Assembly (NCBI RefSeq): GCF_947179515.1
Contig: NC_067480.1
Span: 7,869,501 to 7,933,500, forward strand
Reading direction: 5' to 3'
Origin: Apodemus sylvaticus
Lineage: Eukaryota; Chordata; Mammalia; Rodentia; Muridae
Length of the DNA: 64,000 bases
Shown here: positions 54,901 to 64,000 of the stretch, one piece after another
How positions within the stretch are numbered: position 1 is the first letter of the stretch
How the letters are laid out: every line of letters begins with the position of its first letter
Made by a program: the position numbers and the translations under genes
The notes under the pieces: model-generated
The model's database searches: none
The model's input: only the letters and a program-made list of their open reading frames with translations
Told to the model about the DNA's origin: nothing

Positions 54901-55756
54901 CTGAGAATGTCTACTCTTCCTGTATCCAAACAACCTGGCAGTCCCCTCGACCAAGGGGATGGGGGGAAGGCTGCAGTGCAGAGTTGGGGAGATGTTTTAG
55001 GAATCGTGGGTCTTTAATATTTTGATTTTGATTATTTTCTTTTTTATCCAATAAAAAGCAAATTTATTTTACCCAATGTTGGCCAAAAATGATTGGAGGT
55101 CATTGTTTTGGCCAAAGCTTTTGCAGCAACAAGCAGGACAAACTAGCCTCTTCCCCGCCCACCCCCACCCCCCAGACCCAGACCTTAGGAAAGCTGGCCA
55201 GTCCTCCAAGAGGCCAGTTTTCCCTGCAAGCGCAGACTCCAGTCTATCTGAGCAAAAGAAAGGCCGCCTGCTTTAATTGTTACCAAAAATAGCTAGATGC
55301 AGGAGATTGTAACCAGTCAAGTCGTTTTTTCTATGCCATTCCCTTAATCTAAATTTGTGACACCCGCTGTTTTGGTGAGAGTCCTCAATGTTTTGTAGAG
55401 GACACACCCTGATCGATAAATATCTAGTAGAAGTCAATTAGATGTGTGACTCAAACTATTACAGTGTCATCTTTGACTCAATTTAATTTTCAAGGCAATC
55501 TGATTTTATTGTCTAGGCTGGCCTTAAACTCCTGGGCTCAAGTGACCTGGCCCAAGCCTGAGTCACTAAGCCTAGAGACTTAAGTCACGCTCTCCTTTTA
55601 ACCTGCAGCTTCAGCATTGAAAAGGTACACGGAGAAAGCCTCCTTCCCCCCCACCTCCTGCTGGCACTGGGGCCTGGGGAGTTCTCAGCTGGATCTTGGG
55701 AAACTCGAGACCCCTATCTGCTGGCCAGAGAGACAAAACTTCCCCTTACTGGATTT
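54901..55756. other. Unassigned intergenic sequence
   Basis: TCTAGGCTGGCCTTAAACTC at 55513 is a trace of a B1/7SL-like monomer. The rest, including the C-rich 55149-55185, is unassigned. Confidence 0.4.
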
Positions 55757-55928
55757 TTTTTTTTTTTTTTTTTTTTTTGATTTGGTGTTTTCAAGACAGG
55801 GTTTCTCTGTGTAGCCCTGGCTGTCCTGAAACTCACTCTGTAGACCAGTCTGGACTCGAACTCAGAAATCCGCCTGCCTCTGCCTCCCAGAGTGCTGGGA
55901 TTACAGGCGTGCTCCACCACCGCCCGGC
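55757..55928 (-). mobile_element. B1 SINE, young
   Basis: Long T run, TCAAGACAGGGTTTCTCTGT and CACCACCGCCCGGC. CCCTTACTGGATTTT flanks both sides (55743-55757 and 55931-55945), a 15-bp target duplication. Confidence 0.97.
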
Positions 55929-56246
55929 CTCCCTTACTGGATTTTGAGAAGCCACTGAGGCTAGTCACAGCCACCGCACAATATGGCAAGATGATTGTGT
56001 GGCATGTGACCTCTATCCTCCTGGTGTAGCCAGCTCATCTCACATACCTGTGAAGGTAGTGCCTGCTCCCTTCTCCAGTAAATAAGGCCTTTGTGCCCCT
56101 GGGCCTCAAAGCCCAGAGTTACCCGGCAGGGAGTCAGAGCAATAGTGAACAGCCAGGCTTTTGTTTTTCAGAAACATCTCCTGCTTCAGGTACTCTGCTG
56201 TTTTGCCAGAAAGATGTAATAAAGTCAGAATCAAGAAAGGTGTGAG

Positions 56247-56530
56247 GGGTTAGAGAGATGGCTCAGTGGTTAGGAGCACTGACTGTTCTTCCGAAGGTCC
56301 CAGGTTCAAACCCCAGCAACCATGTGGGGGCTCACAACCATCTGTAATGAGATCTGATGCCCTCTTCTGTGTGTCTGAAGACAGCTACAATGTACATATA
56401 ACAATAAATACATCTTTGGGCCAGAGTGAGCAGAGGTTCTGAGTTCAATTCCCAGCAACCACATGATGGCTCACAACCATCTGTACAGCTGCAGTGTACT
56501 CATATACATAAAATAAACCTTTAAAAAGAG
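56247..56530 (+). mobile_element. Two B2 SINEs in tandem
   Basis: The first is complete (TTAGAGAGATGGCTCAGTGG to AATAAATACATC, ending about 56415). The second lacks its head (starts about 56421, GAGTTCAATTCCCAGCAACC, to AAAATAAACC). (GA)n follows at 56528-56582. Confidence 0.93.
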
Positions 56531-56589
56531 AGAGAGATTTGTTTCTTACGATTTATTTTTAAGAGAGAGAGAGAGAGAGAGAATAGAAT

Positions 56590-57914
56590 GTGCCGACTCC
56601 TCACAGAAGAGCAAGTTCAGGCCGCATAATAAGGATACACTGAGCTTTCACAATTACTCTAAAAAGAGAAATAGGCTTGGGACAAATTTATGATCAAGTA
56701 AAAACCTTCATTCCAGGTCAGGTCCAAGGATGAGGCCACTAGAGTGCACTATGATAAAGCCAGGCCACACGCAAATGTTGCTCTGAACTTATGATAAGCT
56801 TACAGAGTGAAACACTGGTTTGAACTTGCTTTGGACATCCTTCTGTCATTCCCCTTTTGTGCAACATTTGATCTGCAAGGTAATTTTCTGAAGAACTTTT
56901 GTCTCAGAAGGTATAAGAAGGCCAGAAAGAAGGAAAAAAGTGGTAACAACCAAATGTGTGTGGGGGCCTCTGCCCTATCCATCCAAATGCATATATGTAT
57001 ATATGTTTGTCTCTACATACAGTATGTTGGAATATGTGTATGTACATAAATATGCATAAATACTCGTGCAGCTGATAAGACAGACTGTCAGACCTGACCA
57101 GAGTGTATGTCTGTACATATTGCCTGCATAAAAGATTTTTTTTCTGCATGCATGACTTTCTTTTCCATCTTTTTCTGGCTCTCAGGGAGTTAACGCCTCT
57201 CACTAATCAGTGAGGGGCTCATGAGTAAAGGAACAACTCCCCCAGCCCCACTGTTAAACAGCAAGTGTTTCTCACCAGAAGCCAGTGGTTTCTGGCCCCA
57301 GAAAAGCAAGAGTTAGGAAAGAAAAGATTTACTAGAAAAGAGTAAGCTACTTTTGCCCCTAACCATCACTACTTTTGCAATACTTGCCCTTGCAATCGCC
57401 AATGCATCGTCCCCATTTCTGCCTTCCCCAAGAAACCTCTTGCTACCGGGAAGCCCTGCCCCCACCCACCCCCACTCTGCAATCACCCTGTCTAACACAC
57501 TTCGGCCAGTCCTGCTTCTGTTGCCCCCACCCCTACCCCAAGTTCTGCATAAGTCATTCCTTCTGCTGGCCCGGACGTTCTCATAGACTGTGGTTCTGGA
57601 CTGATGGGGTCTCAAATGCTGTCTGTTTGCACAGGTCTTCTTTGCCCCTCTTCCTTCCGATGGCCCATTACCCTGCTTTAATTAATCCTTCATACCAGAC
57701 ATACCCCCTAAAGGTAGCCTTAATGACTGCTTACTATCTGTTCTTGGGGCCCAAACAGGCAGAGCCTCTGCGACTGTGGGAGGATAACTGTACCCTCCAT
57801 GTTTGTTTTGGAAGGTGGGTCCCAGTGTGGCATGATTGGGAGGGTCTCTGCATCTGTCTCCATCAGCTGCTGGGGGAAGCCTCTTAGAGGACAGCTATGT
57901 CAGCTTCCTGTCTA
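56590..57914. other. Unassigned intergenic sequence
   Basis: About 1.3 kb. 57240-57700 has an unusual base mix (C-rich blocks CCCCCACCCACCCCCAC and CCCCCACCCCTACCCC) and could be an LTR, but no termini were found. An ATATGTATATATG patch lies at 56990. Confidence 0.4.
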
Positions 57915-58175
57915 CAAGTACAGGACTTTAGCCCCAGCACTGGGGAGGCAGAGGCAGGCAGATCTCTGTGAGTTCCAGGACAGCCAGGGCTACATAGAAG
58001 AACCCTGTCTTAAAAAACCAAAGGGAGCCAGGCAGTGGTGGCGCACACCTGTAATCCCAGCACTTGGGAGGCAGAGGCAGGTGGATTTCTGAGTTCAAGG
58101 CCAGCCTGGTCTACAGAGTGAGCTCCAGGACAGCCAGGGCTGCACAGAGAAACCCTGTCTCAAAAAAACCAAAAA
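57915..58175 (+). mobile_element. Two B1 SINEs in tandem
   Basis: The first (57915-58025) has an internal deletion. The second (58027-58175) is complete, CAGTGGTGGCGCACACCTGT to AAAAAAACC. Confidence 0.94.
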
Positions 58176-58305
<130 letters not shown>

Positions 58306-59387
58306 ACTGAAGGGAGGGAGAGGGAGGGATGTATTTTTAAAGACTATTTTTAATCACATAAAACACTAGCCCAGGTTTGCATCTGTTAGCAAGGCTTGTA
58401 ATGTATGAAACTACTGTTTCCCTCAGCCTTTCTGTGGCTCCATCCTCCTGCCCAGATCTCAACTCAGAATGCCCTCATCATTGCCGCCATACAAAAAGAC
58501 TTTACTTCCTGGTGGGGCCAGGGCTTCCAGCATGGAAGGAAGCACCGGAGGTACTCGTGCTAAGGTAACTGATCCTGTATTAGGGCAAACCTTCCCTGCA
58601 AGAGTAGCAGCTCTCATGTGTGAGCAGTTTTGAATAGACTTTCCAGATTTCCTCCCAGGGATCTTTTAGCAGAAGAGCACGCACGCACAAAGCTCCTCCT
58701 CCGGGCTGCAGTGCACGTCCTGGCTCCGCTCCTGCAGCCGGGGCAGGGGGCCAGACATGTTCATGCTCTAAGGCTCCAAAACAATGACAGAGACGACAAA
58801 ACGAAGCTGATGTGACTCCTTGAAGGAGGTGGCCTCCAGCGGGCGAGGGCCGCTCACCGCAGTCCAAGAGCGCAGCTATTCAGGGATCCTGGTGACCTTT
58901 GAACAGCAGGGCAGCCGCCCTCCTGGGCTGTGCAGAGAGGGGTCGTCCCCAGCATGCCAAACAGCTGTGTCCCGTTCAGCTGCCAGTCTCCTCCTGCTGT
59001 CCTTGATTTCTGAATAAACAGCAGAACATCCACGAACGTGGCAGAAGAGGAGAAATTATTTCTTATTCAACACTTGATTCTTCTGATGCTAATGAGTTAG
59101 GCAGATGGACTGGAAAAAAATCCATCATTTCAGATGCTTTCAAATGCTGATCTTCCCACTGGAGCTATAGACAGCCAGGCTTGCAATTGGGACCCTTCTC
59201 CAGGGGAGCAGAGACAGCACCTGCAGAGCATGGTACATATCCAACAGGCCCAGGCACGGAAGGAGAGCGCCTCTCCTGGAACTCAGAGCTTATCCAGGCC
59301 AACTGCATCCAGGGTAGGACACCTCTCCCATCATTCCCAAGTCAGCAATGGTATGGCCTGTGTGTGTATTGTCTCCATACCTGTGCT
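58306..59387. other. Unassigned intergenic sequence
   Basis: 58640-58900 is GC-richer with a 95-codon frame on the minus strand. It resembles no family I know and has no splice sites. Confidence 0.45.
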
Positions 59388-59776
59388 GGCTCGTTTTACG
59401 TCAGCTAGACACAGCTGGAGTCATCTGAGAAATGGGACCCTCAATTGAGAAAAAACATGCTTTCCTAAGATTGAGCTTGTAGGCAAGCCTGTAACGCATT
59501 TTCTTAATTAGTGATTAATGGGGAGAACTCACTCTGTTGTGGGTGGTTCCATCCCTGGGCTGGTGGTCCTGGGTTCTATAAGAAAGCAGGCTGTACAAAC
59601 CAGTAAGCAGCACCCCTCTGTGGCCTCTGCATCGACTCCTGCGTCCAGGTTCCTGCCCTGCTCCAGTTCCTCTCCTGACTTCCTTTGGTGATGAACAGTG
59701 CTGTGGAAGTATAAGCCAAGTAAACCTTTCCTCCTAACTTGCTTTTGGCCATGGTGTTGGTGATCACACCTACATG
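59388..59776 (+). mobile_element. MaLR solo LTR (ORR1-like)
   Basis: CACAGCTGGAGTCATCTGAG, GGTCCTGGGTTCTATAAGAA, AGGTTCCTGCCCTGCTCCAG and TTGCTTTTGGCCATGGTGTT. Full length. Confidence 0.9.
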
Positions 59777-59796
59777 CTTCTTTTCTTTCCTTTCCT

Positions 59797-60078
59797 TTGT
59801 ATGTTTGTGTGTGTGATGTGTGCATATATGTGTGCATATGTATGTGTACTGTGTGTGCATATATGTGTGTGCTGTGTATATATGTATGCATATGTGTGCA
59901 TATATGTGCATGTTGTGTGTGCATATATGTGTATGCATATGTGTATGTGCATATGTGTGTGCATATATGTATGTGCATATATGTATGTGTTGTGTGTGCA
60001 TATATGTGTGTGCTGTGTGTGTGCATGTGAATGTACATATGTGTGTGTACTGGGTGTATGTGTGTACATATGTGTGGT
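59797..60078. repeat. (GT)/(GTATGCATAT)n complex microsatellite
   Basis: Alternating TG, CATATG and TATG units over about 280 bp. The long Cys/Tyr and His/Thr frames are artefacts. Confidence 0.96.
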
Positions 60079-60084
60079 GGCCAA

Positions 60085-60300
60085 AAGACACCTTTGGTGT
60101 CATTCTTTGGAAGCCATATAGGTTGTTTTTTGAGACAAAGTTTCCAGGTGGCCAGCGAGCCTCGGAAACCATCTCTGCCTCCTCGGTGACAAGTTGACTG
60201 GACCACCACACCCAGGTTTGTTTGGTTGGTTGGTTTTGGATTTCGTTTTCTTTTCCGTGGGTCCTAGGGATGGAACCCAAGCACTTCACTGACAGGGCAG
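60085..60300 (-). mobile_element. B4-like SINE remnant
   Basis: TTTTTTGAGACAAAGTTTCC and GACCACCACACCCAGG (B1 part), and GTCCTAGGGATGGAACCCAA with CACTTCACTGACAGGGCAG (ID part). Confidence 0.5.
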
Positions 60301-61264
60301 TCTCCGCCCTGCTCTTTAGGAAGCATGCCCACTGACTCCTGGCACAGAGGGGCCAAGAAATCAGCAGGGAGGAGCGGTGCTGGGAGCGGGCACCAGAGGC
60401 TGCGCTGCTGACAAGGCTGGGCACAAACAAGTCAGGTCAAAACCATCCTAATTACACAGGGCTGGGGAGGGCGGGGTTGCTGGGCTGCCCGAGTCACAGC
60501 TGTGACAGGGAAGAAAGGCTGAAGAGTGTGAGAAACAGAGGGCACAGCCCAGGTGCATACAAGGCGGGGCCACTTCTCGGGCTCCTTCGCTGAGGCACGC
60601 AGACCCACCTGGATTCCAGAATTCTCCTCAGCCCCAGTGTGCATGCCTGTGCCTGCATGGGCCAGCAGGGACTTTCTTACCACAATCCTATTGGTTCTTG
60701 ATAAATTTCAGTTGATGTTGACAGTCCAAACCCTAAGAGATAAAATATTCTAGACGTTTTTGTCTCTACACAAATCTAACTATAGCTATAAGATGAAAAG
60801 ATTACCTCAGTGTTATAGGATTGCATAGGCTTGTGATAGTCTCTAAACAGCTGTTACCTGCATGGTGAAATCCAGTCCGGTGCTATCCTTACTAGACCTA
60901 TGTCCCTGACACCTTCAACAGACCTGCCACTGAGTTGTGGGCATTCTTCCCGGTCAGGCTACCTTCCAGGAGCCTGGATATCTCACACCCATCTGCCTGG
61001 GTTCCATTAACAGGAAACACACAGTGCTTAGCACTTCTGGGAGTTCCTGGGTCATTTTTCCATAACAGAGACATAATTTTCATTAAAACTCCATCCGTAA
61101 AATGCTCACAGCACAGAAGAACAGAGAGTTCAATCCCAGCACTCACATAAAAAGTATGCAAGTAGGCCTCCCTCGTCATCCCAGAGATGGGGGGTGGAGG
61201 CAGATGGATCCCTGAAGCGAACTGGACAGCCAGCCTCCCTTAATGACTCCATCGAACACCGAGG
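60301..61264. other. Unassigned intergenic sequence
   Basis: A decayed SINE may lie at 61120-61250 (CAATCCCAGCACTCACATAA). The rest is unassigned. Confidence 0.4.
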
Positions 61265-61530
61265 TGGGGCCAGGTAGATGACTCAGCAGGTAGAGAGAGG
61301 TGCTTGTTACAGAGCCTGGCAACTTCAGCTCAATCCCCAGGTCCCACGGTGAAGCTGAGAGCCTGCTCCTGAAAGCTGTCCTCTGACCTAGACATGCCCA
61401 TAATCCATCTGCCCATCAACAAGGGTAAAAAGTTGTTGGAAAAGCAAGGTGATCCTGAAGAAAGATGTCTGAGTTGACCTCTGACCTCCATATACAGCAC
61501 GTATGTAAACAGGTACCTGCACACATCAAG
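61265..61530 (+). mobile_element. tRNA-derived SINE (B2/B3 group), extended
   Basis: GCCAGGTAGATGACTCAGCA, AACTTCAGCTCAATCCCCAG and TGTCCTCTGACCTAGACATG, with a second TGACCTCTGACCTCC at 61475. Confidence 0.65.
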
Positions 61531-61724
61531 CAGGAAGCATGACATCTGATTCTGTTTGTTTTAAGGTATTTACATGTATGTGTGTGTGTTTGTGTATGTG
61601 ATATTAGTGTGAGATATCTATGTTGACCTGTACATTATGAACTTCCTGTAGGTCAGAGGAATATGTTTCTGACTTCCTCTATAACTTTCCTACTTTATTT
61701 TCTGAGTCTGTCCTTCACTGATTG

Positions 61725-61915
61725 ACAAGACTGGCTAGCCAATGAACTCCTGGGATCTTCCTGTCTCCACTCTCCAGACCTGGGATTACAGGTATGTGCA
61801 GCCCTGCCTGGCTTCTATGTGGGTGCTGGGGATCTGAACTCAGGTCCCCATGCAACTACAAAGAACTTGTAGTAGTCTCTTTCCTTACTGAGGCATCTCC
61901 CCAATCCCTGAGCCA
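61725..61915 (-). mobile_element. B1 remnant plus second SINE remnant
   Basis: CTGGGATTACAGGTATGTGC and CCTGCCTGGC belong to B1. GGTGCTGGGGATCTGAACTC and GAGGCATCTCCCCAATCCC belong to an ID/B2-type head. Confidence 0.55.
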
Positions 61916-61949
61916 GCAGTTTGGGGCCACCTTGGGCATGTGTCCTATT

Positions 61950-62330
61950 TAGCATTAACTGTCAGCTTGGCACGGTCTAGTTCATCTGAGAAGACACCAT
62001 GAAGGAACCGCCTCCATCAGGTTGGCCTCTGAGCACTTCTGTTGGGGATTTTCTTGATCATTAGTTGATGCAGGAGGGTGTAGCCCATTGTGGACAGCGC
62101 CATATCTGGAGAGATGGTTCTGGGTCTGGGCTATGTAAGAAAGCTAGTTAAACACAAGCCTGTGAGTGAGACAGAAAGCAGTGTTCCTTTGTGGTTCCTG
62201 CCTCTGAGTTTTTGCCTTGAGTTACCTCAATGATGACATTGAAGTGTAAGCTAAATAAACCCTTTCCTATCCAACTTACTTTTGGTCTGAGTGTTTTTAT
62301 CACATCAACAGAAAAACTAGGAGAACAACA
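61950..62330 (+). mobile_element. MaLR solo LTR (ORR1-like)
   Basis: TCAGGTTGGCCTCTGAGCAC, GATTTTCTTGATCATTAGTT, TAAGCTAAATAAACCCTTTC and TTATCACATCAACAGAAAAA. Confidence 0.85.
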
Positions 62331-62331
62331 T

Positions 62332-62332
62332 A

Positions 62333-62373
<41 letters not shown>

Positions 62374-62392
62374 ACGCACACGCACACGCACC
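62332..62392. repeat. (CA)n(CGCA)n microsatellite
   Basis: A CA run followed by five CGCACA-type units. Confidence 0.97.
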
Positions 62393-63867
62393 ACTTCCCA
62401 CTTTCTTCTCAGAGGATCAAACTCAGAGCCCACAAAGCCCTCAGCGGCTGCCTCTTCACCTCCAGGGCTCCCTTTCTGGAGTCCTGCCTGGTGCTCTGGA
62501 GATAAGAGGTGTTTCTGGTCCCCATGCATCCAGGGACTCCCTGTGCCTGAAATGCCGTCTAAATGACCACATCGAAGCTGGCACCAAGTTCAGCACATAT
62601 TGTGCTATGGTCTAACAGGACAGCAGTCTCAAAGCTGAGGTGTGGCTCAGAAGCACAGCATTTGGGTCCCCCAGAAACATAAAGAGAAGAGGACAAGAGG
62701 AGATGGCCATCTGTCAGCACCACACCACGTCAGCACCACTCATTCAATGATGACCTCCCCCAGGGCTCTACCTGTCCAGACCTGCTGTGAAGAGGCCCTT
62801 GGGCTCCTGATAAGGCCTTTACTAAAAGTCTCTGGTTTGCTCCTTAATTGCTGCAGGGACCAGGGCTGTTCACGTAGTGTCTGAGTCTCATGCAAACCAA
62901 AGGTTAGAAATGTTTCCCTTGAAGGGGGAGGGATGCGTGAGCTGGCTGACTGGAAATGTATTCCATAGCTGCCTGCAGCTATTACGAACTGTGTTGCTGG
63001 AACAGAAGCTGAGGGATGGATGGAGAAGGGGCGAAAAGAAAGAAGGGCCAGGACAATATTTTACTGATAGAGGCCGAAACTTTAATGGCGGTCAGACCTT
63101 TTAACAGTTTGGGCAAACCCTTCCCCTCAGACTCGGGGTGGAGTTCTGACGGAAGTTGTCTAGCTTCTCCTGGAGGTCCTTGTCTCACTGCTCAGCAGCT
63201 GGGTGGGTCACCTGCTTAATTCAGGAATTCGTAGACCTGAGGAACACTGAGCTTACCCTTCACTCTAAGCTTCTCCACCCTAGGATAAAAACTCCTGCTG
63301 TGCGTGTGGAATGACTCCCCATTATGGCTCTGTACAGGAAAGGAGCCTCGTGTTCCTCTTATGTGTGCTGAGTCCCCTGCTACACCATAGCAATGTCCTC
63401 CTGGATGGCTTCTATCTGAAATTGTCTTAAATCTTGGGACATTTTCTCTCTGGCCAGCTCTGGCAGGGAAAACATACCGTTGGCTGTCCCATCAAAGGGC
63501 GCACGGATTCCTTCTCTGAGGGCATATGGAAACACAAGCAACATGTGGCCTCAATTATGGTCATGACAATGCATCTGACAGGGCACACATGTTCCATTGT
63601 AGACACAGTGCTGGGGAGTGCAGTGGAGACAGTCATGGGGCTGAGTGACAAGAGGGACGCTGTGAGCTGCTCTGTGCCCAAGCCAAGAGTTGGGAATGAA
63701 CATTTGGATGAAGCATCTAAACGGCTTGGAGGGGCTTGGTGGTGTGGTACCGGCCGCGTATCAATCCCCCCCCCCCCATCCGTATGCCACGAACCACCCA
63801 AACTTTCACGGACTTTCTTCTCTGCCCCATTTTGCTGGTGGCTGGTTGCTTTGCTTGTTTTGCTTTT
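62393..63867. other. Unassigned intergenic sequence
   Basis: About 1.5 kb with no recognised repeat except a C10 run at 63767. The open frames of 150-166 codons at 63427-63934 overlap on both strands and resemble nothing I know. Confidence 0.45.
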
Positions 63868-63990
63868 AGATGAGGTCATCTGTGTAGCCGGGACTAGCTT
63901 TGAACTCAGTGTAGCCAGACAGGGTTCACATTAGCAACCTTCCTGTTTAGCCACCAAGTGCTTGGACTGCCGGTGTGGGCCACTAGGCCC
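63868..63990 (-). mobile_element. B1 SINE remnant
   Basis: GAGGTCATCTGTGTAGCCGG, GACTAGCTTTGAACTCAG and GGTGTGGGCCACTAGGCCC. Confidence 0.6.
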
Positions 63991-64000
63991 TAGGCTAACC

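Noticed and set aside
58580..58867. 95-codon minus-strand frame as a small gene or pseudogene
   Set aside because: No recognisable similarity, no splice or promoter signals, and moderate GC explains its length.
59529..60430. 284-codon minus-strand frame, the longest in the window
   Set aside because: Its core is the TG/CATA microsatellite and its ends lie in an ORR1-like LTR and SINE remnants.
63427..63934. Overlapping 150- and 166-codon frames on opposite strands near the window end
   Set aside because: No family resemblance, partly over a B1 remnant and a C run. Opposite-strand overlap suggests chance.

Overview
The window is a piece of mammalian nuclear genome from a murid rodent. It is dense in rodent-only retroposons (B1, B2, B3, B4/ID SINEs, a rodent L1, and MT/ORR1-type MaLR LTRs) and simple repeats. 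The one protein-coding gene I can support is split into exons with consensus splice sites. Species cannot be fixed from the sequence. Only one clear ID element is seen, which argues mildly against rat, and the signal peptide differs from the house-mouse protein as I remember it, so a non-reference murine species or strain is possible.

The gene is Twsg1 (twisted gastrulation), on the + strand, spanning about 15.93-53.19 kb. A CpG island promoter with GC/CACCC boxes and no TATA box (15.78-16.40 kb) contains a non-coding exon 1 that ends at a GTGAGC donor (16028/16029). Coding exons are 18270-18389 (first coding part), 33851-33950, 47010-47255 and 49866-50047. They join in phase to 648 nt, which is 215 residues plus stop. 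The 3' UTR runs about 3.1 kb to an AATAAA at 53164. The product is a secreted, cysteine-rich BMP-binding protein with 24 cysteines in the mature chain.

Layout. 1-15.7 kb is intergenic: SINEs, a 43-bp minisatellite, a 265-bp polypyrimidine tract, an ID element, and a dead minus-strand L1 at 5.55-10.88 kb that keeps its 5' UTR but lacks its 3' UTR. Intron 1 is 2.2 kb of old SINEs. Intron 2 (15.5 kb) opens with a 38-bp minisatellite whose 11 units each carry a copy of the exon 2 splice donor. It also holds a 35-copy 28-bp minisatellite, several LTRs and L1 relics. Intron 3 (13.1 kb) holds a 4.9-kb LTR element inserted into an older LTR with a visible 5-bp target duplication. Intron 4 (2.6 kb) holds a 23-bp minisatellite. 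53.2-64 kb is intergenic, again SINE, LTR and microsatellite rich, with no recognisable gene.

No bacterial-type system, CRISPR array, tRNA, rRNA or second host gene is visible. The most notable things are the tandem splice donors at the start of intron 2, an apparent 7-residue loss in the TWSG1 linker, the nested LTR element, and the unusual number of minisatellites in and around one gene. Repeat family names are from my recognition of consensus-like stretches, not from a search. Their edges are good to roughly 5-20 bp.
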